A stretch of 51,484 nucleotides of DNA from Sphaerobacteraceae bacterium (lineage in GTDB: Bacteria > Chloroflexota > Chloroflexia > Thermomicrobiales > Thermomicrobiaceae): assembly GCA_007695115.1 (NCBI GenBank), contig REEK01000118.1:1-51484 (forward strand), given 5' to 3'. Positions 16,806 through 24,753 of the stretch are shown here, one piece after another. Each line of letters begins with the position of its first letter. The first letter of the stretch is position 1. A program made the position numbers and the translations under genes. The notes under the pieces are model-generated. The model saw nothing but the letters and a program-made list of their open reading frames with translations, was not told where the DNA came from and made no database searches.

Positions 16806-16931
16806 CCGCTCGATGCTCACGCACGTTTGACAACGGGTCACTTCTCGATTCACGCCAATGCTGCTAGACTCTTCTCGTGTACGGACGAGGGCAACGTACA
16901 GGGTGCCCGCTCTGGGGGATGGTGTCGAGTA

Positions 16932-18131
16932 GTGGCGAATCTTCGTGAAGTCGAACGCGTAATTCAGATGTCCCAGCCCCGGGGTCCGGGGTCAGACGAA
17001 GAACGGCAGATGGCAAGCTTTGTCGCCGGGCGACTGGAGCGACTTGGCGTGCCGCACACGCAGATCGATTTCCGAACTGTACGCGGCACGGCCACGCTGT
17101 ATCTCGTGCCGTTTCTGGGAATTCTGGTGAGCATCGGACTGGCGTGGTTCTACCCGCTCGCCGGGTTAATCGGCTCCACGATCTTCGCGCTCATCGCGGT
17201 TCTGGAAGCGACCAACCGGCCGCTCATTTCCCGCATTTTCCGTCTGGACAAAAGCCAGAACGTTCTCGGTCTCATCCCGCATCAACCACCCGAGGGCTTC
17301 GAGGATGCCGATCCACTCCGACAGGTCGTCCTGATTGCGCCACTGGACAGCCCGCGTCTTGGCTGGCTGGATGGCCGGACAATGCGGAATTCGATCCGGG
17401 GGCTGACGCTGCTGGCACTCTTCAGCGTGATGGCGATTCCATTGATGATTGCCGCCTGGCTGTTCCTGGAAGAAGAGCTCCTGCTCTTCCTGGCGGGAAT
17501 TCCCGCATTCATCGTATTCCTCTCGCTGTTCTTCATCATGCAGCGGGATCTTGCTGGGAAAGCCGTACCCGGACGAAACAGCAATGGATCAGGTATCGCG
17601 GCAATGCTGGCGATGGCCGAAGATCTGATGCGACACCCACCGGTCGGCGTGGAGACGCTGCTGGTGTTCACCGGTGCATCGCAATCCGGTTCCGCCGGGA
17701 TGACGAATTTCCTGGGGGAGAACGAGTTCAATCCCGAGACGACCTACTTCATTAGTCTGGAATCTGTGGGACGTGGCCCGATCTGCTTCACTCGTGCCGA
17801 AGGTCCGATCTTCTCCCTGCAGTCATCACCAGGCATGGTACATATTGCCGGAGAGATTGCACTGTCTCACCCGGAACGTCTGATGCGTCCGATCGTTCAC
17901 CGCGGCATCCCAACCGAGCAGTATGCGGCGCTGATCCGTGGCTACCAGGCGATGACCATCATGGGACATCCAGACCCGAAGGAATCAACGGCGCCACCGG
18001 AAGCCGTGGCCGGCGACGAGATCGATCCCTATGAGATCGACAGCGCATGCCTGCTGGTGCACGGTATTATCCGCCGTCTCGACGATGAAGCGGTCTCCGG
18101 GAACGTTCTAGGTATGGATTACCCTGACTGA
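16932..18131 (+). CDS. Membrane M28-fold protein lacking zinc ligands (pseudo-peptidase)
   Basis: A 399-residue protein with the layout of M28 aminopeptidases. It begins with a helical RGPGSDEERQMASFVAGRLERLG cap-like segment, then QNVLGLIP and VVLIAPLDS, where active enzymes have a His-x-Asp-Ser. Here the histidine is Pro137. GRNSNGSGIAAML replaces GxxDNxSGxA, so the bridging aspartate is Ser. TGASQSGSAG replaces the Glu-Glu motif. Four membrane spans are inserted, two near 56-91 and two in the middle. The zinc site is therefore lost, and a non-enzymatic role is likely. The start is a GTG at 16932 with GGGGGATGG ten bases ahead; the frame is open 35 codons further. Partner unknown. Confidence 0.7.
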   Translation: MANLREVERVIQMSQPRGPGSDEERQMASFVAGRLERLGVPHTQIDFRTVRGTATLYLVPFLGILVSIGLAWFYPLAGLIGSTIFALIAVLEATNRPLISRIFRLDKSQNVLGLIPHQPPEGFEDADPLRQVVLIAPLDSPRLGWLDGRTMRNSIRGLTLLALFSVMAIPLMIAAWLFLEEELLLFLAGIPAFIVFLSLFFIMQRDLAGKAVPGRNSNGSGIAAMLAMAEDLMRHPPVGVETLLVFTGASQSGSAGMTNFLGENEFNPETTYFISLESVGRGPICFTRAEGPIFSLQSSPGMVHIAGEIALSHPERLMRPIVHRGIPTEQYAALIRGYQAMTIMGHPDPKESTAPPEAVAGDEIDPYEIDSACLLVHGIIRRLDDEAVSGNVLGMDYPD

Positions 18132-18158
18132 TTTTCCACTTCAACAATGGAAGAATTG

Positions 18159-18190
18159 CCGTGTTCATGGGCTTTTCGTCCATGGCACGG
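18159..18190 (+). terminator. Hairpin after the M28-like gene
   Basis: CCGTG-TT-CATGG (18159-18170) pairs with CCATG-G-CACGG (18180-18190), an interrupted 10-bp stem starting 28 bases beyond the stop. No T-run follows, so it is a modest terminator candidate. Confidence 0.5.
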
Positions 18191-18228
18191 TATGTGCATC
18201 ATAAATACATAACAGGTTATCATAACAC

Positions 18229-18257
18229 TTGACAGGCTTATGTAAACCTGATAAAAA
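18229..18257 (+). promoter_or_regulatory. Near-consensus sigma-70 promoter with overlapping tandem dyads
   Basis: TTGACA (18229-18234) is a perfect -35 box. After exactly 17 bases comes TAAAAA (18252-18257) as -10. The spacer is an imperfect palindrome, CAGGcTTAtgTAAaCCTG (18233-18250), and a similar unit beginning CAGGTTAT lies exactly 20 bases upstream (18213), with an 11-bp perfect core GTTATCATAAC. Two dyads two helical turns apart, one between the promoter boxes, suggest repressor sites. The promoter lies in the most AT-rich stretch seen in this window. Transcription would begin near 18264. Confidence 0.7.
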
Positions 18258-18263
18258 TAAGTA

Positions 18264-18358
18264 TCGGAGCGTAGCCGCCCTGCTACGTTTCGAGACCCAA
18301 TCCCTTCCCTTCCCTTGACGCGGAGCGCATTCGTCCCCCAGCGCTCCGCGTCGCTTTT
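18264..18358 (+). ncRNA. Candidate C-rich small RNA, about 95 nucleotides
   Basis: A self-contained transcription unit with no ORF: the promoter above, then a terminator ending at 18358. The predicted RNA starts with a 6-bp hairpin (CGTAGC 18270-18275 with GCTACG 18282-18287, loop CGCCCT). It continues with a single-stranded tract of three CCCTT repeats (18302-18316), and ends in a 12-bp terminator stem whose loop contains CCCCC. Pyrimidine tracts of this kind are known from small RNAs that pair with Shine-Dalgarno sequences. Alternatively the unit is the attenuated leader of chaB, which starts 92 bases later. Supported by sequence layout only. Confidence 0.55.
18317..18358 (+). terminator. 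Strong intrinsic terminator
   Basis: GACGCGGAGCGC (18317-18328) and GCGCTCCGCGTC (18341-18352) form a perfect 12-bp GC-rich stem around the loop ATTCGTCCCCCA, followed by GCTTTT (18353-18358). It stands 92 bases before the chaB start and so ends a transcript that contains no gene. Confidence 0.85.
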
Positions 18359-18450
18359 AACTCGACAATCCTCAACCCATCTCGAATCCCGGCATACCTT
18401 CTGCGTTCCAGCCTCTCAACGGCTGAGTTGCTGGAAAGGCAGGAATCCCA

Positions 18451-18663
18451 ATGCCGTACAACAAACGCTCGGAACTGCCGGATCAGGTAAAGGACAACGT
18501 CCCGCCACACGCGCAGGACATCTACAAGGAAGCGTTCAACAACGCGATCGATCAGTACGATGGCGACGAGGAACGTGCCCACGCTACTGCATGGGCAGCC
18601 GTGAAGCAGAAGTACGAGAAGGATGAAGACTCCGGACGCTGGAAGCGCAAGGACAACGACTAG
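18451..18663 (+). CDS. chaB: ChaB family protein
   Basis: A complete 70-residue ChaB-domain protein: MPYNKRSELPDQVKDNVPPHAQDIY is split by the family pattern 'P..vr..LP..AqeiY..Afn.A...y' and ends in ATAWAAVKQKYEK. The family was named as a regulator of the E. coli cation antiporter ChaA, but its biochemical role is unclear; ChaB homologues are often single genes in other phyla. AGGA six bases ahead of the ATG is a good ribosome binding site. Its TAG stop is shared base for base, on the other strand, with the stop of the convergent MFS gene. Confidence 0.88.
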   Translation: MPYNKRSELPDQVKDNVPPHAQDIYKEAFNNAIDQYDGDEERAHATAWAAVKQKYEKDEDSGRWKRKDND

Positions 18664-19880
18664 CCCGATGACGAATGGGCGCTGGCGGCAACAGGTCGGC
18701 CAGGTTCATCAGGTTCGTCCTGATAACCGGAAACGTAGAGCGCGATGAACGAGACAATCGTGGCAAGAAACGCGACACTGGTCAGCGCGATACCCAGCCC
18801 GGTGACGCCGCCAAGTGCCAGACCGATCGAACCGGAACCGATACCGACCAGCGCGCCGGTACCTCCGGCGAGCTCGTTCCAGGACATCGCAGCCCCGCGC
18901 GAATGACCGGCCAGCCGGATTACGGCGATGGTGCCGGTGCTTTCCTGGGCGGCGATCACGATCTGGAATACGAATACTGCCGGGATCATCAACACGAGCG
19001 GAAGCTCGTTGATGAGCATCAATGCCAGCAGAATGACCGCGATGACACCTCCCCAAACCAGGATCCTGAACGTCTTCAGCCAGTGCAGCAGAACACCGGA
19101 CAGCACACTGGAAAGAAAGAACATCACCCCCACGCCGGACATGATGAACCCGATCACGCCGAGCGACAGATCGTAGCGCTGAATCATCACGGTACTGAGA
19201 AACGTCAGAATCGCCGCGAGCTGGGCAAACCGCAGGAGGTTGCTGGCCAGCATGATCAGCAGCGGTTTTCTGCCGAGAATCGCTTTGTATCGCTGAATGA
19301 AGCCGAGATCCGAATCCGCGGACTTCGGCAACCTGTAGTTCGGGACGACCAGCGCAGACAGCAGGAACGCAACTAGCGTTACCCCGGCGGCCACCATCAT
19401 CCCGGCTTGCCAACCAAGTCGCTCGGCCACGTTTCCGACAGCAGGAGCAACCAGAATGGACGCAAAGGCAATCGAGCCAATGATTAGCCCCATTAGCCGG
19501 TTGAGTTGCCGGCCGCCGATGTAATCGCTCGGTATCGCCAGAAGTGAGCCGAAGATCTGCATCATCGCCGCACCATTCAGCACGAAAAAGATGATTGTGC
19601 CTGGAACGTTGTTCAGTGTGATCAGAATCACTACGCCGACGAGCCCACATCCGAACCCGGAAAGCAGGATCCATTTTCTGGGGAACCGGTCAATCAATGG
19701 CGCAACGATCAGCGCCGCGATGATGGAAGACAGGTTCTCGATTGTTCGCAGACCCCCCAGCGCCGCAACGTCGAGTCCGATCCCCTCGGCCGCGGGAACG
19801 AAAACCACGCCGAAACTATTGGTATTGCTGACTGAGGCGAGTGCCAGGAGACAGACAACGAGCAGGAGCGAACGCGGCAT
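18660..19880 (-). CDS. MFS transporter, second of a coupled paralogous pair
   Basis: A 406-residue major facilitator with about 12 hydrophobic spans. The typical cytoplasmic loop motif after helix 2 appears as APLIDRFPRKWILL. I start at the ATG at 19880, because AGGGAG lies eight bases ahead and the N-terminus then aligns with its neighbour (MPRSLL against MPRQIL, both followed by NTNSFG). The upstream gene's TGA is separated from this ATG by one base, so translation is coupled. Both proteins share most loop motifs, for example SDYIGGRQLNRLMGLIIG against SDYVTGRGLNRVMGLIIG, so they come from a tandem duplication. Substrate unknown. Confidence 0.85.
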   Translation of the reverse strand: MPRSLLLVVCLLALASVSNTNSFGVVFVPAAEGIGLDVAALGGLRTIENLSSIIAALIVAPLIDRFPRKWILLSGFGCGLVGVVILITLNNVPGTIIFFVLNGAAMMQIFGSLLAIPSDYIGGRQLNRLMGLIIGSIAFASILVAPAVGNVAERLGWQAGMMVAAGVTLVAFLLSALVVPNYRLPKSADSDLGFIQRYKAILGRKPLLIMLASNLLRFAQLAAILTFLSTVMIQRYDLSLGVIGFIMSGVGVMFFLSSVLSGVLLHWLKTFRILVWGGVIAVILLALMLINELPLVLMIPAVFVFQIVIAAQESTGTIAVIRLAGHSRGAAMSWNELAGGTGALVGIGSGSIGLALGGVTGLGIALTSVAFLATIVSFIALYVSGYQDEPDEPGRPVAASAHSSSG

Positions 19881-19881
19881 A

Positions 19882-21099
19882 TCAGGCTCCCTGCTGCGCT
19901 GGGCGGACCTGGGTTGGGCCAGGGGCATCATCTTCATCGGTGTACTCAGCAAGGTGCAGCGCCACGCGCGCGACGATCGCTCCGAGAACCGCCACCACGC
20001 CGAGCACGATTCCCAGACCAGTCACACCCGCAACTGCAAGACCGATCGATCCGAGCCCGATACCGGCCAGCGACCCTGTAGCTGCGGCTAGCTCGTTCCA
20101 GGACATGGCAGCTCCCCGTGCCCAGGGGGATACGCGTAGTACCGCGATCGTTCCAGTGTTGATCTGGGCAGCAACCAGCCCGATGATCAGGATGATTCCC
20201 GGAAGTGTCAGCCACAGCGGTGCGTTAGCGATCAGGACCGCGCTCATGAGCGCGGCATTGATCAGGCTGCCCCATACCAGCACCCGGCGCGTCTTCAAGA
20301 GGTGCAGATACATCCCGCATCCGGCAGAGAACGTGAAAAAGACCACGCCGATCGCGGCGAAGACCAGCCCGATGCGTCCGAGGGACATATCGAACCGGAG
20401 AATCAGGATCGTGCTGGTGAAGGTCATCATTCCGCCCATCTGCGCAAAGCGGAACAGATTGTTGCCCAGCATCAGCAGCAGGGGCGTCTGCCCGAAGACG
20501 ACCCTGTAGCGCTGCAGCAGGCTAACAGCTGGACCCGAAGGCGCGTCCAGGCGATACGTTGGAACGATCAGCAGGACGACCAGGAACGCAATCGCGGTCA
20601 CCGACGAACTGACCAGCATCCCTGCCTCCCAGCTCACCCGCTCGGAGACATTGCCAACGATCGGCGCAATAAGAATCGAGGTGAATGCCACGCAGCCGAT
20701 AATGAGCCCCATGACCCGGTTCAGGCCACGGCCAGTCACGTAGTCGCTCGGCATTGCGGTCAGCGAACCGAGGATCAGCATGATCGATGCGCCGTTGAGC
20801 ATGAAGTACAGAGCGGCGCCGGTGGTTGAGGACGTAAGAACGAGCGTCAGCGAGGCGATCGTTGCCGCACCATAGCCGAGGAGCATGACATGTTTTCGGG
20901 GAAACCGGTCAATCTGAGGAGCAACCAGAATGGCTACGACGATCGAGACGGCGTTTTCCAGGGTACGCAAGCCACCCAGCGCGGCAACTGACAGGCCAAG
21001 CCCGTCTGCCGCCCGGGCCAGAAGGAGCCCGAAGCTGTTTGTATTGCTGGTCGCAGCGACTGCCAGAATGCAGGCTGCGATCAATATCTGACGTGGCAT
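19882..21099 (-). CDS. MFS transporter, first of a coupled paralogous pair
   Basis: A 405-residue major facilitator with about 12 spans, the upstream partner of the gene at 18660-19880. It carries APQIDRFPRKHVML after helix 2, RGLNRVMGLIIG in the first half and ARGAAMSWNELAAATGSLAGIGLGSIG in the last third, all mirrored in the paralogue. Both lack an obvious drug-exporter signature, so the substrate is open. Each is a full-length carrier; the pair could act separately or as a heterodimer. The start at 21099 has GAGCGGG ahead. Confidence 0.85.
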   Translation of the reverse strand: MPRQILIAACILAVAATSNTNSFGLLLARAADGLGLSVAALGGLRTLENAVSIVVAILVAPQIDRFPRKHVMLLGYGAATIASLTLVLTSSTTGAALYFMLNGASIMLILGSLTAMPSDYVTGRGLNRVMGLIIGCVAFTSILIAPIVGNVSERVSWEAGMLVSSSVTAIAFLVVLLIVPTYRLDAPSGPAVSLLQRYRVVFGQTPLLLMLGNNLFRFAQMGGMMTFTSTILILRFDMSLGRIGLVFAAIGVVFFTFSAGCGMYLHLLKTRRVLVWGSLINAALMSAVLIANAPLWLTLPGIILIIGLVAAQINTGTIAVLRVSPWARGAAMSWNELAAATGSLAGIGLGSIGLAVAGVTGLGIVLGVVAVLGAIVARVALHLAEYTDEDDAPGPTQVRPAQQGA

Positions 21100-21148
21100 T
21101 GGACCCGCTCGTCATACCTAATGCGATCATCGCTATTGATTCATGAGA

Positions 21149-21174
21149 ACGGGAGGGCTGAATCGCCCTCCCGT
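21149..21174 (-). terminator. Strong hairpin after the M20 amidohydrolase gene
   Basis: ACGGGAGGGC (21149-21158) and GCCCTCCCGT (21165-21174) make a perfect 10-bp stem with a six-base loop, 28 bases beyond the amidohydrolase stop and 50 before the MFS start. On the minus strand the following bases are TCTCAT rather than a T-run. Confidence 0.7.
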
Positions 21175-21201
21175 CGAGTTCACGGACACTAGCCTACCAG
21201 C

Positions 21202-22551
21202 TTAGCGTTGCGGACCGACACTCGAACCATCGAAGGACTCTTCGTTCACGATGTTCCGCATGAACGCGAGGTACTCGTCCTTGGTCATCGGTGGCTTGTC
21301 GCGCTCCAGAATCTCCTTCGCGCCACTGGCGTCACCATAGAGCAGGTCGATGGTGGTCATCGCCATCAGCTTGGCTGGCAGCAGATAGGCGTGCTCCTTG
21401 TTGGTAATACGCCAGTCGCTCCCGTGTCCGGCACCAGCGAACCCGCCGACGCTCGGGTGAAGGGTAGGCATGATCTGGGCGAGGTCACCCATGTCGGTCG
21501 AGCCGGTCTTATGGCCGGTCTCTTCCCACTGATCCTCACCGAACATCGTCAGGAAGTTGTCTTTGAAGTAGTCGACCATGCCCCGGTTGTTGACCAGCGG
21601 CATGTAGCCCGGGATCGTCTCGATCTCCACCGTGGCGCCCATCGCAACGGCACCGGCCCGAAGTGCTCGATCGACTTTGAACGAGGCATCCTCGATCGCT
21701 TCCGCGGTCTTACCCCGGACCATCGATTCGAATCGGACATCGTTCGGAATCACGTTCACCAGATCACCACCACGGGTGAGGATCGGGTGAATGCGGATGG
21801 CATCGTCATCGTAATAGGTCTCTCGCTGGGCGTTGATTGCCGAGAGCGCCAGGTTGGCGGCGTAAAGCGAGTTGATGCCACGCTGCGGAGCGCCACCAGC
21901 GTGGGAAGCACGCCCAACGAACTTGGCCTGCTTACCAATGAAGCCGTTGTTCGATGCGGAAACGGTGCCCATGCCGTCGATGTTGTCGTGGCTGGCCGCG
22001 TGAACCATCATCGCCATGTCGACATCATCGAACGCACCCAGAGCGACCAGTTCGCTCTTGCCACCGAGGAACTCGAGCTTGCCTGCCTTTCGCAGCTCGT
22101 TCCGATAGTCGATCTCCACATACTCCTCGGCGGGAACCGCCATGAAGGAGACGCGCCCGGCGAGTTCCGGGAAGGCGTTGGCGTTCATCAGGCCCATCGC
22201 GGTCCCGATCATCGCCGCGATCTGCGCGTTGTGACCGCAACAGTGCGCTGCGCCGGTGTTCGGATCAGCGTGTTCATGATCGGCGACGAGGACGGAATCC
22301 AGCTCACCCAGAACCGCCACGGTCGGCCCGGCGTTACCGGTGTTGACCATGGTCTTTACGCCGGTGATGGCCAGTCCGGACTCATACTCGAGCTCGAGGA
22401 AGTCAAACACCTCCTGCACGACTTTCGACGTCTTGAACTCTTTGAAGCCGAGTTCTGGCTGATGGAAAATCGTCTCACCTATCTCGATGATGCGATCTGC
22501 ATGGCGATCGATCTCTTCGCACACGCGACGTTTCAAGTCCTCTTTGGACAT
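21202..22551 (-). CDS. M20 family amidohydrolase (AbgB/IAA-amino acid hydrolase type)
   Basis: A 449-residue metal-dependent amidohydrolase. Family marks are IFHQPELGFKEFKTS, AVLGELDSV, GAAHCCGHNAQIAAMIG with the metal-binding Cys-Gly-His, VPAEEYVE with the catalytic glutamates, a dimerisation lid with RASHAGGAPQRGINSLYAANLALSAI, and GSTDMGDLAQIMPTLHPSVGG near the end. Relatives cleave p-aminobenzoyl-glutamate, indole-acetyl amino acids or N-acyl amino acids. The EEYVE spacing and GSTDMGD suggest the AbgB branch. GGGAGGA precedes the ATG by seven bases. Cytoplasmic, no leader. Confidence 0.88.
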   Translation of the reverse strand: MSKEDLKRRVCEEIDRHADRIIEIGETIFHQPELGFKEFKTSKVVQEVFDFLELEYESGLAITGVKTMVNTGNAGPTVAVLGELDSVLVADHEHADPNTGAAHCCGHNAQIAAMIGTAMGLMNANAFPELAGRVSFMAVPAEEYVEIDYRNELRKAGKLEFLGGKSELVALGAFDDVDMAMMVHAASHDNIDGMGTVSASNNGFIGKQAKFVGRASHAGGAPQRGINSLYAANLALSAINAQRETYYDDDAIRIHPILTRGGDLVNVIPNDVRFESMVRGKTAEAIEDASFKVDRALRAGAVAMGATVEIETIPGYMPLVNNRGMVDYFKDNFLTMFGEDQWEETGHKTGSTDMGDLAQIMPTLHPSVGGFAGAGHGSDWRITNKEHAYLLPAKLMAMTTIDLLYGDASGAKEILERDKPPMTKDEYLAFMRNIVNEESFDGSSVGPQR

Positions 22552-22662
22552 TCCTCATCCTCCCACTTGTTGAATGATGCGTCTGGTTCCCCTGCGCTAC
22601 GGCAGGATCACGTCCGGCCCATTGTAAACGTGATTCGGGAATTGTCGCGCCCCTGACCGGGA

Positions 22663-24741
22663 TTATCGATGAACAGGCTCGGGCACTGCCGTCCCGGAAT
22701 CTCCCTCGGCAATGAGCGGCGGCGGGGGAATCGGTTCTTCCTCCTGGTTCCGGAGCCAGCCCTGAATCAGGTGATAGATCCCTGCCGAGTTGCGAATCGG
22801 CTTCTCGGGAGGGCTCCAGTGGGACGGATGAATGATGAAGGCGCTGGTCTGATCGCCGCCCAGACCGCCATGCGAACCGACGAGGTCTTCGAATGCGGCA
22901 ACCTCGTCCGCCTGTGGGAAGTAGGTGCTATTGATCAGCAGGTCACCGATATTGCTGAACTCATCCAGTCGGCGCAACTGGTCTCCCGCGTCCTCGCCGA
23001 ACGACGCCAGTGGATCGACACCATCAACTTGAGACGTTTCGAGATAGTTGATGCCCTGTCGACCGATCACCACCGGACCATACAGCGATGATCGCACCAG
23101 CACGAACCCAATCCCGGGATGCCCCACCAGCGTGGAGATCAATCTCGGGAAACGCACCGTCAGTTCTTCCAGCGACAATCGCCCGGGCGTATCGGTGAAG
23201 TACACGAGGCCCAGGTTTCCCGAGGTACAGACGACGACTTCCGAAGTCGGATGCTCCACGGGCGTCCGAGGTGGACCAAACTCGACGTAGCCTTCGGTGG
23301 TTCGTCGCCGGAACACACGTCTGGCAGTCCGCCCGGCCACGCTTTCGACCTGAATCGCCTGAGACAGCAATGCGTTGAGATGCGCCCAGCTCTCATCTTC
23401 AGCCGGCGGACCAACAACCTGTTCCTGTCCATCGAGGGCGCGATCTACCAGCGTCTCCAGATTGAATCCATAGCGCTGTGAAAATGTGGCGCCGGAACTC
23501 TGCCCATGATCGGAGAGCAGTACGAACTGATACGGTCGTGGGGCTCGTCGGGCCGCCCGATCCAGCGCGGCGAGCCCTTCGTCGAAGTGCTGCAACGTTC
23601 GGAGGGAGTCGGTGTGCAATGGACCAGCATGATGGGCCACCACGTCGTAGCCAAGGAACGTGCTGTAGACGATCGGTGTTCCGCTGAGCATGTCCTCGAT
23701 GAGCAGGTAGAGATTCAACTCGCGGAGGAACACGTTCGTCACGGCCCGCGAGATTGGGAAGATCCCGCCGCGGGTGTGCGGAAATGGAGACCGCCGCAGC
23801 CGTTCTCGCCAGTACTGGCCGATCTCCCGGATCGCCTCCCAGACCATCAACACAAGCGTCCGGGAGAAGCTGTACGGATTGAGGAATAATAGATAATACC
23901 CATAGCTTCGCTGGCGCATGGCCCCCGGTCGATCGAGTAGCGAGCTCATGGTCATCGCCGAATGCGGCGCATCGCCGGAAACCAGATTCGTCAGGCTCGA
24001 TCCATCATTCACCAGCAAGCCGGTTCCATCCGAAAGGCGGTCGTGAATCTCTGCCGCGGCCCACGGACGGTTTGAGATCATCCAGCGCTGATCCTTCTTC
24101 TCGTACCACCGAAAGGCGGGAATGTTTTCGTTTCGTCCGTAGAGAATCCCGGCCTGGCTCGACGATGTCTGCGATGGCAACCCGCATTCCCATGGCGTCA
24201 TCTGAAATCGTTCCGACCCCAGCCAGTTGGCGAGGGTCGGCATATATCCCCGTTCGAGCGCCATGTTCAGCGCCCGCTCCGAGAGCCCGTCGATCTCAAC
24301 AATAATCAGGCCGGGCTGATCGGTGCGCTCCTCCGGCACGGTTCGGCGAGCAAAACTGAGGATCACGTTCCGGTAGAACGACTCATCGTCATTGATCGAC
24401 AACAGCCCGGTCACGATCGTATTGATCAGCGCGATGCCGAGAACGGTCCAGATCGCCGAAATCAGGTCCGCAACCTGGAGCCCAGGGAGGACAAGATCAG
24501 CCAGCAGGACGATGATCGCATTCAATACCAGTGAGAACAGTCCGAGGGTCAGCACCGTGAACGGCAGGGTAACGACCAACAGGAAGGGTCGAACCAGGGC
24601 ATTGAGCAACCCGATCACCGCGATGGCCCAGATCGCCCACACCCAGCTCGACAGTTCGAGCCCGGTCACCACTGGGGCAAGCATCCAGAGCGCGAGTGCA
24701 TCAATCGCCCAGATGACGACGATTCTGCGTGCGAGGTGCAT
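22663..24741 (-). CDS. Fusion: holin-like membrane domain plus alkaline phosphatase-superfamily domain
   Basis: A 692-residue two-part protein. Residues 1-115 contain four membrane spans in the phage-holin-4_2/YvlD pattern, with GLLNALVRPFLLVVTLPFTVLTLGLF split at its centre by the conserved RPF. From about 145 it is a type I phosphodiesterase/nucleotide pyrophosphatase domain: metal-binding Asp151 in VEIDGL, nucleophile region GLPSQTSSSQAG, GYDVVAHHAGP, and LSDHGQSSG as second metal site. The enzyme would hydrolyse phosphate esters or diesters at the membrane. The topology, with short loops, places the catalytic domain on one side. The ribosome binding site of the ATG at 24741 is weak. Substrate unknown. 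Confidence 0.82.
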   Translation of the reverse strand: MHLARRIVVIWAIDALALWMLAPVVTGLELSSWVWAIWAIAVIGLLNALVRPFLLVVTLPFTVLTLGLFSLVLNAIIVLLADLVLPGLQVADLISAIWTVLGIALINTIVTGLLSINDDESFYRNVILSFARRTVPEERTDQPGLIIVEIDGLSERALNMALERGYMPTLANWLGSERFQMTPWECGLPSQTSSSQAGILYGRNENIPAFRWYEKKDQRWMISNRPWAAAEIHDRLSDGTGLLVNDGSSLTNLVSGDAPHSAMTMSSLLDRPGAMRQRSYGYYLLFLNPYSFSRTLVLMVWEAIREIGQYWRERLRRSPFPHTRGGIFPISRAVTNVFLRELNLYLLIEDMLSGTPIVYSTFLGYDVVAHHAGPLHTDSLRTLQHFDEGLAALDRAARRAPRPYQFVLLSDHGQSSGATFSQRYGFNLETLVDRALDGQEQVVGPPAEDESWAHLNALLSQAIQVESVAGRTARRVFRRRTTEGYVEFGPPRTPVEHPTSEVVVCTSGNLGLVYFTDTPGRLSLEELTVRFPRLISTLVGHPGIGFVLVRSSLYGPVVIGRQGINYLETSQVDGVDPLASFGEDAGDQLRRLDEFSNIGDLLINSTYFPQADEVAAFEDLVGSHGGLGGDQTSAFIIHPSHWSPPEKPIRNSAGIYHLIQGWLRNQEEEPIPPPPLIAEGDSGTAVPEPVHR

Positions 24742-24753
24742 CGATACGGCCGA

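Noticed and set aside
18709-19674. 321-codon second frame inside the MFS gene
   Set aside because: Arg-rich, no hydrophobic pattern, explained by GC-rich codon use of the MFS gene on the same strand.
21208-22656. 482-codon open frame antisense to the M20 amidohydrolase gene
   Set aside because: It mirrors the codon pattern of a clear M20 gene, resembles no protein, and has no own ribosome binding site.
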